Source: WTGA01 sp965214055 (GTDB taxonomy: Bacteria; Pseudomonadota; Gammaproteobacteria; Arenicellales; Poriferihabitantaceae). Taken from it: a stretch of 64,000 nt of DNA. The notes under the pieces were generated by a model, which was not told the DNA's origin, searched no databases, and saw nothing but the letters and a program-made list of their open reading frames with translations. The stretch covers positions 3,072,435 through 3,136,434 of the forward strand of contig OZ243931.1 of assembly GCA_965214055.1 (NCBI GenBank), given 5' to 3'. A program made the translations under genes and the position numbers. Positions 45,074 through 54,051 of the stretch are shown in pieces (within the stretch, counting starts at the first letter, position 1; each line of letters opens with the position of its first letter).

Positions 45074-48000
45074 ACTTCTTTGTCTCCGAGACACACGGTG
45101 CCGACGGGAAATGGTCCTCAGAAGGGCTCGCGAATACAGAAGGTCTGCGGCGAAGCCGGCGCTGTGCGTCGAGGGACGAAAACCCGGTCCCCCGGTTCTC
45201 CTTCCCGGCTTCCACCTCCTCATGGATTTTTGTACCCAAAACGATGGCGTGCGCCAAGGACTGGCATGAAGCCGTGGTCATCAGTTCCAGTGCGCTCGCC
45301 TGAAAGTTGAACTTGCCTTGTATGAACGCTCCCAGCTCGGCAACGGAAATCGAGTTCAGCCCAAAGCTGGAGAGGGGCTCTTCCATGCTACCCTCGTCGT
45401 GGCCGCACAGGTCGGCAACCTTGACGGCGATCTGGGCCATGACACTCGCCACCGTCAACCCCTCGTCCGTACCGGCTTCGAACGCATCCTGATTGCTCAT
45501 CAGGACCCCGGTGCGCAGGTAGTCAGGGGAGTCGACGCTCCAAAGTACATGCTTGAAGTGTGCTGTAATCAGGTGGTCGCTGTGGTCCATGGTCCGGAGG
45601 GCATGATCAAGGTTGGAGATGGCGCAGTAGCTGCTTACAGGCGGCATCCCGGCAGCCTTCATCAGGCGCAGGATACCAAGATTGCGCGCGGCCATTCCGG
45701 CATCCGCCACGGCCATGAGATTGTAGGTGAAAGCCGGCAACCCCTGCCGACGACGGAAAGTGGCCAGTCCGTCCAGAAACGCATTGGCCGCGCCATAATT
45801 GATCTGACCCGGGTTGCCAAAAGTCGACGCGGTAGACGAAACCATGACGAAGTAATCGAGATCGAGATCCACCGTGGCGCGGTGGAGATTGAGGGCGCCG
45901 CGGGCCTTGGGTGCGAATACCCGGGCGATGGACTCCGCCGAAAGATTCTCCAGCAGGCAATCGTCCAGAACCCCGGCGAGATGGAACACTCCCTTAAGCG
46001 GCCTCTTCACGTTGGCAACGCATCGGTGCACATCCGCCTCATTCGCGATATCGCCATAAACCAGGTCGATCTCAATCCCCTCTTCGAGGTCCGAAAGAGT
46101 CGTCGACCGACGCATCCAGGACTCGCTTCGCCGTCGTTCGGGATCCCGGTCGATCAGGGTGAAATGCCGGGCACCCGCCGTTACGAGGTAAGGCAGGAGC
46201 CGCTGGCCGAACCCCCCCAGACCGCCGGTCACCAGGTAGGTTCCCTCCGGGTCAAGCAGTGCTCGACGATCATTGATGGGGAAATCCGGAGAAGCAGACG
46301 GGGCTTTCAACACCAGCTTCCCCCGATGCTGTCCGGAGGACATGAGCCGGAGGGCCTTCGCGTACTCCCCATAGGGGAATACGGTCATCGGCAACGGAGG
46401 GACCACACCACGATGAAGCAGGTCGAGACAGGTCTCGGAAAGCTCCCGGGAGAGAAGCGGATCGTCCATCATCAGACGGTCGAGGTCCAGGGCCACGAAA
46501 CGCAGGTTCTTTCGGAAGACCCGAAGACCCAGGGCGCTGTCAGCGTAGATGTCGACCTTACCGATTTCACAATGCCAGCCACCCGCCCTGAGGGCCTGGA
46601 GGCACAGCGATACGTGGCGGCCAACGAGGGAATTCAGCACGACATCCACCCCCTGCCCCCCGGTCGCTTTCATTACCCCCTCATACCACTGTTCACTGTG
46701 TGAATCGAAGGCCGCCCGCACACCCAACCCGAGCAACTGGTTGCGTTTGCCTTCACTGCCTGCCGTGGCGTATATCTCGGCACCCACATCGTTGGCGAGG
46801 GCAATGGCGGCCTGCCCGATGCCCCCCATGGCCGAGTGAATGAGGACACGCTGCCCCTTGCGCAGTCGGGCCAGGTGAATCAGGGCGTAGTACGCGGTGA
46901 CATAGACCGAAAGCGACGACGCAGCCTCTTCCATGCTGAGACCCGGGGGCTTTGCAAAGACACGGTGCTGGCTGACCACCACTCGATTGGCGATGCATCC
47001 ACCATCGGCGAAGAGTACCCGGTCCCCGGGCCCCAATCCGTCCACTGCCATGCCCACCCGGCGGACCACACCACTCGCCTCGATACCGACCTCGCGACCG
47101 AGGGCAGAACGCTCATACGCCAATGCCGGCAGCAGCCCCAGCGTGACCATGATATCCCGGAAGTTCAGTGCCGCAGCAGCGACGTCGATCTCCACATCAC
47201 CGGGTCCCAGGGGTGCCGGGTCATACGTCTTCATCTGAAGACCGGAGATCTGCCCTGCATTGTCCAGGAAGAGACGATAGGGAGTATTTTCTCCAGCGGG
47301 GATGCGGGGAAACGGCTCCCGATTCCTCACAACCCGGGGGACCCACAAGCACCCCTGACGCACCCCAAGCTCGCGCTCGCGCAGGTCATGTCGGGCCAGC
47401 CACGCCAACGTCTTCAGGTCATCGGCAGCACACAGGTCGACGAGACGGAAATCCATCCTGGCCTCCTCACCGATCTCCATTGCCATGCTGCGCACCGCGC
47501 CCCAGATTGCGCTTCCCCGGGCATCCTCCACGTCCAGGACCGCCTTGCGGGTCGCGATGGTGATCCGACACCGGCAAGTGCCCCATTCGGTCCTGAAGGG
47601 AACCAGGGACTGAATGAAAGCAACGAATTCCGAGACAGCCCTCTCGCCGGTGGAATCCTCCGGATCCGGGTCACAGAAAAAATCCACCGCCTGCACATCC
47701 GCCGCGTACGGGCAGGCCTCCGGCTCAAAGGGGTCTTCCGAAGCCAGGGTTTCACCGGGGATCAAATGGACCCCGGGATCGTCAAGCAAAGACCTCCACG
47801 CTCCCACCAGACTGCCGGACTTGCCGATGACCCAGCGGGGACCCGGCAGCGGCGTTTCGTTCGGCCCATCCAGGTACTGCGTCGGTGCCTGCAGCAGTGT
47901 CGACCCCCGGGTGGATCGCAAGATGGCCCAGCCTGTACCGGGCTCCATGACTGCGTTCTCTTCATGGGAGACGAGGGCCAGCCCCCCCGGAACCGCTGTC

Positions 48001-51000
48001 TTTTGCCAGAACTCCCAGTCGTCCGGGGTGAACGCCTCCTCCTGGTGGAGAAACAGGATTTCCGCCGCTCCCCGGCGCAGCAGGCCCGTATCGAGGGCAG
48101 TCATCGACCGCAGGGCCGGGTCAATATTCTTGAAGCGCAACACCGCGTCGTGGGCGTGAAAGGCGTCATAGTGCGCGCGGGCGCTTTTCTCATCGTCGGA
48201 AATGATCCAGAACTCGCTTTGCGTCTCCTCCCTCGCGAGATGTTCAACACATCTTTGAAGCACGGTCTGGTCCGGAGTTCTGGAACCCGCGAACTCCAGG
48301 GCATGGCACACCCTCATGCCGGGCCCCGTGCCACCCCCCTCTTCCATGGCACAAAGCAGGGCAGACGGCTCGATCTCTCCCCCGGGCAACCCATCCGCGA
48401 TCCCCGGCCCGTCGGCGACGAATTTGGGCTGCCAGACGATGTGATGTTTGCTCCGGGGCAGATCGGTGCGTCGCGGATTCGAGATAAAGGAGATATATTT
48501 CTCGATATGCAGGATGAGGTCACCCGTTCCACCATCGTAACAGGCAAGGCTGCCCGAGACCCATTCACCATTCGGTACCGAGTATTGACCCTTGTCATCG
48601 ACCTCGTAGCGAATATTTCCGGGGTACGTCACGCGACAGATCATCCGTGGCACCGTGGGAGGACGCAGGAAGGACACGTTCTCCGCTCGGCGCGGAATGG
48701 CAAAGAGGTCAGCACCGAGCATCAGGTCATACAGGTACGACTGCAGGCCACCATCAAGCAGGGTCGGGAACAGGACATAACCCTCCTGCTGGCCGTCCTG
48801 CCACAGTGCTTCTTCCACCTCGACTTCAAACATCAGGTGATCCGTAACGACATCCCGCCGCAATCCACGCATGTTTCGAAAATGGGGCCCGTACTGGAAG
48901 GTTTCGCCGAGAACCGTCTCGATACGTTCGTAGAGTTCATCGTCTGCCGCATAGGACAGGGACTCATACCGGGACGTATCAATCTGTGACACGTGCTCCG
49001 GAATATCCAGGGCATGGTCCGCTCCAATGCGGCGGACCCGCCCCCGGCAGTGCAGATCGCACTTCGCATCGACGTCGTAAGGCTGTGACGTGATCGCAAG
49101 CGTGTATTCATCCGGGGAATGGGGGACCGGGTGCAAAGCCGTCTGCAACCTCACGGGCACCCTGGGAATCGGGCACGCCTGAAGGAACTCCAGGGCTTCG
49201 ATATGGACTGCCCCGCCCTGAAGCGCCTGTAGAACAAGTTCGATAAAGCCCGCAGCCGGCAGGATCGGGGCATGATGCACGCGATGTTCCGCCAGCCACG
49301 GAAAGGCCGCTTCGGAGAAACGCGCTTCAAAAAGCGGATGGCCGCAAGGCACCTGGTGGCCCACCAAGGGGCCATGGGAATATTCACTCTGCTTCTGCAG
49401 GAACTCGTCATCCAACGTGTTGTCCACGATCTTTTGCTCGTCCCGGGGATGCCCGGGCAGGCAATGCACCATCGGCTCGGGCCGGGGATACTGGGCAGCA
49501 AAATCCAGAGAAACGCCGGCCTTGAAGAGACTGCCCTGGGCTTCGAGAAAACCAATGCATGCCTTTTGATTCCGCATGAGTGTAGGAACGCAGACGGGAG
49601 GCGGCAACACGTCTTCCATGCATTGCGCAATGATCGGTTGCAAAGACGAGTGCGACGCCAGCTCCAGCACCACATCCGGCGGATGGTCCCGTTTGATGGT
49701 CTCCATCGCATCCGCGAAACGAACCTGCTGGCGAATATTCGACCACCAGTAGGCACTGTCCAGCCGCCTGGTCTCCGCCCCCGTCACCGACGAAATGAAG
49801 GGGACATCAGCGTCGAAAGAGAGATCGTCCAGGAACGAGAAGGCCTCCAGCGCATCGTCGTGGATTGCATCCATGGCCCGGGAATGGAAAGCGATGTTAC
49901 CCGGAATGAGCCGGTGTTGAAGGTTGCACCGGTCCAGTTCCTCCATCACGGCTCCCAAAGCCTCTTCGCGACCGCAGATTACCGTGTTGGCCGGTGCATT
50001 TTCACAGGCGACCTCGACCTGGACAGGCCGTGCGCCACCCGGCCGGAAGGGAATATCCAGGGTGTCCAGCAGTTCCTCCACACCCTCCCGCCCGAGTCCG
50101 ACAGTCAGCATGCGGCCCGACCCCGCTACGCGCTGCTGCAGGGTGGCGCGATGGAAAATCAGGCGCGTCGCGTCACATAGGGAAAGGGCCCCCGAGGCAT
50201 AGGCTGCAGCCACTTCCCCCGAGCTGTGTCCCAGCACCGCATCCGGATAAACCCCCCAGGTCTTGAATAACTCCACCAGGGCGCACTGGAGGGTGAAAAT
50301 CACGGGCTGGGCCAATTCGCATTCATTGAGCGCCGACTGTGAAGCCTCGAAGCAGGCTTGCCGCAACGAGGTCTGAGAATAGTCCCGCCAATGCCGGTCG
50401 ATGGCATCTACGGTGCGGCGGAACACCGGATGGGATCGGTAAAGGTCACGTCCACACCCTGCCCACTGCGTGCCCTGCCCGGAAAAAACCATCAGCAACC
50501 GCCGCTCTTCCTCCTCCACGGTGCGGGTGGGGCCCTCTTGTTCCACGAATGCATCCAGCGCCCCGATGAGTTCTTCCCCGCTCCGGGCCGTGAAGGCCGT
50601 GCGCACGGCGAAATGGGTACGCCGGCGACTGAGATTGCCCGCAAGCGTGTAGAGGTCCATCTCCTGCTCGCCGAGCAGCCCACGCAATCGACGCGCACTC
50701 TGGATCAGCGCTTTGGACGTGCGTGCAGAAAGCGGAATCATGAAGCCTGCCTCGGGTGCCAGGGGCACCGACCAGATTCTGGGTTGTGAAGGCCGGTACT
50801 CCCGCACCACGCAATGGCCGTTGGCGCCGCCGAAACCGAACGAGTTGATGCCCACCACGACGCAGTGCCCGGGGAACGGCTCACATTCCGTTTGCACCCG
50901 CATGGGGCAGGAATCGAAGTCAATCTCCGGATTGGGCACCTGGAAATTTCTCGACATCGGCACGAAGGTACGCCGCTGCATCATCAAGACGACCTTGAGC

Positions 51001-52124
51001 AGGGCGCAGTGAAAGGCGGCAGCCTCCATATGCCCGACATTGCTCTTGACGCTGGAAACCCGCAGCGGTGCCTTGCGCCCGAACCCGCCAAATGCCTCCA
51101 CAATGGCGTTGCCTTCTACGGGATCGCCCACCGCGGTTCCCGTGGCGTGTGCCTCGATGTAGTCGAACTCGCACGGCGTACGGCGGGCCCGAACCGCAGC
51201 CTCCCGCATCAGCAGAACCTGGGAATGTCGGGTCGGTGCGCTGATGAACCGGCCCGGTGCAAGTCCAACCGTGCCATCGGCTGTCCCGGCGGTGTTCACT
51301 GCCGTGGCCTCGATCACGGCAAGGATGGGGTCTCCATCCCGTTCCGCCGCCGCCAGGGGCTTGATGGCGAAGACAAATGCCCCCTCCGAACGCATGTACC
51401 CGTTGGCTACAGCGTCGAAGGAATGGCACTTGCCCTCCGGACTGATGACACCCATGAGGTTGAAGCTGCTGCTCATTCTGCCGCTGCCCAGATAGGTGAC
51501 GGCGCCGACAAGAGCCTGATCGCAGTCGCCGCACGCAAGGGCGTTCACCGCGGCGTGCAGGGCACTCAGTCCGGCGGAGCATGCCGTGCAGTACGTCGCC
51601 GATGACCCCATAAGATTGAAGTGGTAGGAGATCCGATTGGCCAGCATGGCAAGGCTAATGCCGGAAATGGAATACTCCGTAACGCCATGCTGTGGCCGCC
51701 AGTTGGACACGGCGGGAACCTGGGACCCGATGAACACCCCGGTGGGGCTGTTGCGCAACAAGCGAAGGTCCCAGCCGGCATGTTCGATGGTCTCCCACGC
51801 GCAATTGAGCAACATCCTTATTTGCGGTTCAGTCTGCCGCAATTCATGGTGGGACATGCCGAAGAACGTGCGGTCGAAAAGCAGTTCTTCGTCGTCGCGA
51901 ATCAGCCCTTCATAAGGACTTGCCAGCCGGCCCGGCCCTGAAAACCTGCCGATGGGGAGATGACCTCTTCCATAACGATCGCTTATCGGCTCCTGGACGA
52001 TCTCCCGGGCACACAGCAGGTTCCAGAACCCGGAGTCCGAGTGGATACCACCGGGCAAGCGATGGCTGTATCCCACAATGGCAATATCGCTTTTTCCCCC
52101 CGGTAAAGTCATCTCGTTACGCAT
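45066..52124 (-). CDS. Single-module highly reducing type I polyketide synthase (KS-AT-DH-ER-KR-ACP)
   Basis: 2352-aa multidomain synthase. KS (about 12-440): active Cys in CTACSAGL (C182), His in EAHATGT (H326) and SNVGHMEA (H365). AT (about 540-860): nucleophile GHSSG (S634). DH (about 920-1215): HRVHHAPILP (H947, with His replacing the usual Gly) and LLDGGLQ (D1124). Then ~390 residues resembling a structural, inactive KR. ER (about 1620-1940): SAMGGIGQAAIALA. KR (about 1960-2140): TGGLGGFG, Y2110 and N2114. ACP (about 2220-2300): Ser in GLNSIS (S2258). No methyltransferase or thioesterase is seen. A full reducing set suggests an iterative maker of a saturated chain. No PPTase is nearby. 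It forms an operon with the reductase-sulfotransferase gene. Confidence 0.95.
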   Translation of the reverse strand: MRNEMTLPGGKSDIAIVGYSHRLPGGIHSDSGFWNLLCAREIVQEPISDRYGRGHLPIGRFSGPGRLASPYEGLIRDDEELLFDRTFFGMSHHELRQTEPQIRMLLNCAWETIEHAGWDLRLLRNSPTGVFIGSQVPAVSNWRPQHGVTEYSISGISLAMLANRISYHFNLMGSSATYCTACSAGLSALHAAVNALACGDCDQALVGAVTYLGSGRMSSSFNLMGVISPEGKCHSFDAVANGYMRSEGAFVFAIKPLAAAERDGDPILAVIEATAVNTAGTADGTVGLAPGRFISAPTRHSQVLLMREAAVRARRTPCEFDYIEAHATGTAVGDPVEGNAIVEAFGGFGRKAPLRVSSVKSNVGHMEAAAFHCALLKVVLMMQRRTFVPMSRNFQVPNPEIDFDSCPMRVQTECEPFPGHCVVVGINSFGFGGANGHCVVREYRPSQPRIWSVPLAPEAGFMIPLSARTSKALIQSARRLRGLLGEQEMDLYTLAGNLSRRRTHFAVRTAFTARSGEELIGALDAFVEQEGPTRTVEEEERRLLMVFSGQGTQWAGCGRDLYRSHPVFRRTVDAIDRHWRDYSQTSLRQACFEASQSALNECELAQPVIFTLQCALVELFKTWGVYPDAVLGHSSGEVAAAYASGALSLCDATRLIFHRATLQQRVAGSGRMLTVGLGREGVEELLDTLDIPFRPGGARPVQVEVACENAPANTVICGREEALGAVMEELDRCNLQHRLIPGNIAFHSRAMDAIHDDALEAFSFLDDLSFDADVPFISSVTGAETRRLDSAYWWSNIRQQVRFADAMETIKRDHPPDVVLELASHSSLQPIIAQCMEDVLPPPVCVPTLMRNQKACIGFLEAQGSLFKAGVSLDFAAQYPRPEPMVHCLPGHPRDEQKIVDNTLDDEFLQKQSEYSHGPLVGHQVPCGHPLFEARFSEAAFPWLAEHRVHHAPILPAAGFIELVLQALQGGAVHIEALEFLQACPIPRVPVRLQTALHPVPHSPDEYTLAITSQPYDVDAKCDLHCRGRVRRIGADHALDIPEHVSQIDTSRYESLSYAADDELYERIETVLGETFQYGPHFRNMRGLRRDVVTDHLMFEVEVEEALWQDGQQEGYVLFPTLLDGGLQSYLYDLMLGADLFAIPRRAENVSFLRPPTVPRMICRVTYPGNIRYEVDDKGQYSVPNGEWVSGSLACYDGGTGDLILHIEKYISFISNPRRTDLPRSKHHIVWQPKFVADGPGIADGLPGGEIEPSALLCAMEEGGGTGPGMRVCHALEFAGSRTPDQTVLQRCVEHLAREETQSEFWIISDDEKSARAHYDAFHAHDAVLRFKNIDPALRSMTALDTGLLRRGAAEILFLHQEEAFTPDDWEFWQKTAVPGGLALVSHEENAVMEPGTGWAILRSTRGSTLLQAPTQYLDGPNETPLPGPRWVIGKSGSLVGAWRSLLDDPGVHLIPGETLASEDPFEPEACPYAADVQAVDFFCDPDPEDSTGERAVSEFVAFIQSLVPFRTEWGTCRCRITIATRKAVLDVEDARGSAIWGAVRSMAMEIGEEARMDFRLVDLCAADDLKTLAWLARHDLRERELGVRQGCLWVPRVVRNREPFPRIPAGENTPYRLFLDNAGQISGLQMKTYDPAPLGPGDVEIDVAAAALNFRDIMVTLGLLPALAYERSALGREVGIEASGVVRRVGMAVDGLGPGDRVLFADGGCIANRVVVSQHRVFAKPPGLSMEEAASSLSVYVTAYYALIHLARLRKGQRVLIHSAMGGIGQAAIALANDVGAEIYATAGSEGKRNQLLGLGVRAAFDSHSEQWYEGVMKATGGQGVDVVLNSLVGRHVSLCLQALRAGGWHCEIGKVDIYADSALGLRVFRKNLRFVALDLDRLMMDDPLLSRELSETCLDLLHRGVVPPLPMTVFPYGEYAKALRLMSSGQHRGKLVLKAPSASPDFPINDRRALLDPEGTYLVTGGLGGFGQRLLPYLVTAGARHFTLIDRDPERRRSESWMRRSTTLSDLEEGIEIDLVYGDIANEADVHRCVANVKRPLKGVFHLAGVLDDCLLENLSAESIARVFAPKARGALNLHRATVDLDLDYFVMVSSTASTFGNPGQINYGAANAFLDGLATFRRRQGLPAFTYNLMAVADAGMAARNLGILRLMKAAGMPPVSSYCAISNLDHALRTMDHSDHLITAHFKHVLWSVDSPDYLRTGVLMSNQDAFEAGTDEGLTVASVMAQIAVKVADLCGHDEGSMEEPLSSFGLNSISVAELGAFIQGKFNFQASALELMTTASCQSLAHAIVLGTKIHEEVEAGKENRGTGFSSLDAQRRLRRRPSVFASPSEDHFPSAPCVSETKKYG

Positions 52125-52256
52125 CCAAATTCACTGCAGGGAACCTTAGCCTTGGCCGGATATCGGGAAGTGTTTCAGTACTGGTTCGTATCCGCCGGGA
52201 AATCCCGTTTTCCAGATAATCTCTGCCATGTAAACAGAGGTTCCCGGATTGCCCGA

Positions 52257-52721
52257 CTACTGGTTGATCTTCCCGCTGTCCGCGGCTTTTACAATCAGGG
52301 TTGTGCCATCCGATTCGGTAACCCGTACTTCCGCGCCTTTTTTCAACGGAGGTCCCTTGACATTCCAGTGCGTATCTCCCACTTTGATTTTTCCAACGCC
52401 CTGTACGATGGCTTCACTCAATGTAAATGCCCGGCCGACATATTGTTGCCCCCGCCGATTCAGGTTGGGGACCTCGGACTCAGTCTGTCTGTTCACCAGA
52501 AACCGCCGGGAAAGTATAACACTGATCACCGAGAGCACAGAAAAAACCAAAAACTGTATTTGCCAGGAGATGTCCGGAAAAATAAAAAGCATCAGGGCCG
52601 TCACCAGGGCGGAAGTGCCCAGCCACAGAAAAAATGTAACGGGTGCCAACAACTCCAGGGCAAATAGGGTCAGGCCAATAATCAGCCAGGCCCAGTAGGT
52701 CATATCGGGGAAATCACTCAT
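52257..52721 (-). CDS. NfeD family membrane protein
   Basis: 154-aa short-type NfeD: two to three N-terminal membrane helices (about residues 5-75, WLIIGLTLFALELLAPVTFFLWLG...) and a C-terminal OB-fold (VGRAFTLSEAIVQGVGKIKVGDTHWNVKG). It partners SPFH proteins. ATG 52721 overlaps the SPFH gene by eight bases; a longer upstream frame has a Pro/Arg-rich head and is rejected. It lies 133 bases from the PKS start on the same strand. Confidence 0.9.
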   Translation of the reverse strand: MSDFPDMTYWAWLIIGLTLFALELLAPVTFFLWLGTSALVTALMLFIFPDISWQIQFLVFSVLSVISVILSRRFLVNRQTESEVPNLNRRGQQYVGRAFTLSEAIVQGVGKIKVGDTHWNVKGPPLKKGAEVRVTESDGTTLIVKAADSGKINQ

Positions 52722-53682
52722 GCTCAACGACCGGGGATGGGGGCGGGGGCGGGGAATCTTTTGAATGACCGGATGCAAACGTTTCCCTGACCAGTTCGGC
52801 AATCCCGCCAATGGAGCCGATCAGGCTGCTCGCCTCCATGGGCAGAAAGAGGATCTTCTGATTGTCCGAAGTGCCCATCGCCTGCAATGCTTCGACATAT
52901 TTGATCGCAACAAAGTAGTTCACCGCCTGCATATCGCCGGCAGCGATGGCTTCCGAGACCATTCTCGTGGCTTCCCCTTCGGCCTGGGCCAGCCGCTCAC
53001 GTGCTTCCGCCTGCCGAAAAGCCGCTTCCTTTTCACCTTCTGCATCAAGAATCAGGGAACGCTTCAGACCTTCAGCCTTGAGGATCTCTGCCTGACGAAG
53101 TCCTTCGGCTTCGAGTATCGCCGCCCGTTTATCCCGCTCCGCTTTCATTTGCCGCGCCATCGAATCCACCAGGTCTGCGGGAGGACTGATATCCTTTATT
53201 TCAATTCGGGTCACTTTCAATCCCCAGGGGGCCGTTGCGTCATCTACGACCTGCAGTAACGAGGCATTAATCTGGTTCCGTTTTGACAGCGATTCATCAA
53301 GGTCCATGGAACCCAGTACGGTCCGGATGTTGGTCATGGTTAAATTCAATACCGCATTTTCCAGGTCGTTGACCTCGTAACTGGCCTTGGCCGCGTCCAA
53401 CACCTGGAAAAATACAACGCCATCCACTTTGACTACCGCATTGTCCCGGGTAATGACTTCCTGGGATGGAACGTTAAGCACCCGTTCCATCATGTTGACC
53501 CTGGCCCCGACGGAATCAATGAATGGAATAATGATATTGAACCCGGGCCGCAGGGACTTGGTATAGCGGCCCATTCTTTCCACCGTGTACTCATACCCCT
53601 GTTGCACGATAATGATGCCCTTGTAAACAATCAGTATCGTAAAAACAATGGCAACCACCGCGAAAGCTGATATCTCGGTCAT
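52714..53682 (-). CDS. SPFH/stomatin-like protein (QmcA-type)
   Basis: 322-aa membrane-anchored SPFH protein. One N-terminal helix (residues 5-25), then the SPFH domain (QQGYEYTVERMGRYTKSLRPGFNIIIPF, YEVNDLENAVLNLTMTNIRTV, KVTRIEIKDISPP) and a long coiled coil (about 185-250) rich in Glu, Ala and Lys. The C-terminus is Pro-rich. With NfeD it forms a flotillin-like membrane scaffold. The ATG at 53682 follows a putative promoter. It is probably a housekeeping unit rather than part of the PKS system, although all lie on one strand. Confidence 0.92.
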   Translation of the reverse strand: MTEISAFAVVAIVFTILIVYKGIIIVQQGYEYTVERMGRYTKSLRPGFNIIIPFIDSVGARVNMMERVLNVPSQEVITRDNAVVKVDGVVFFQVLDAAKASYEVNDLENAVLNLTMTNIRTVLGSMDLDESLSKRNQINASLLQVVDDATAPWGLKVTRIEIKDISPPADLVDSMARQMKAERDKRAAILEAEGLRQAEILKAEGLKRSLILDAEGEKEAAFRQAEARERLAQAEGEATRMVSEAIAAGDMQAVNYFVAIKYVEALQAMGTSDNQKILFLPMEASSLIGSIGGIAELVRETFASGHSKDSPPPPPSPVVEHE

Positions 53683-54051
53683 TTTTTCTCCTGTGATGGG
53701 TAATTCGGTTAAGGTTTGATTCCAGTCGGTACGAGGAATTCCGGTATTATACCAATGGAAGTACATCCATCAGGAAATTCATGCCCCGGATTAATCGGAA
53801 ATTGAACAATCAATGGAAATCGCTGTGCTGGTTGGCCAACTCCGGAGCTCTCCTGTGGTCCCGATACCCGGGGTGAAAACATGGTGGAAACGGGGCCCCG
53901 CTACAATGCACCCATGCCCTGTGGGAGATGGTTTCCCTCGTGAAGGACTGCCTGGAAGGGAAAAGTACTTTCCCGGCAGTATTGAAAATCATTGTCGAAC
54001 CATCGTGGCATTTCTGTTGGGAGTCCCGTTTGATCCGGGGCCACCAATCTT
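53683..54051. promoter_or_regulatory. Gap between algC and the SPFH gene with promoter and hairpin
   Basis: 369 bases with no supported gene. It has a TATAAT for the SPFH gene (53746-53751, minus strand) and a two-part hairpin at 53947-53980 (ACTGCC/GGCAGT outside, GGGAAA/TTTCCC inside). That hairpin may mark the end of algC, although no T-run follows. Confidence 0.45.
53746..53751 (-). promoter_or_regulatory. TATAAT -10 element for the SPFH-NfeD unit
   Basis: Perfect -10 on the minus strand, 64 bases before the SPFH start codon. The -35 region is weak. Confidence 0.45.

Noticed and set aside
45318..46703. 461-codon open frame on the plus strand
   Set aside because: Antisense to the KR/ACP part of the PKS, with no recognisable motif.
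46836..48989. 717-codon open frame on the plus strand
   Set aside because: It lies wholly antisense to the PKS, has a low-complexity Arg/His/Pro/Gly-rich translation and no domain. It is a shadow of the high-GC coding strand.
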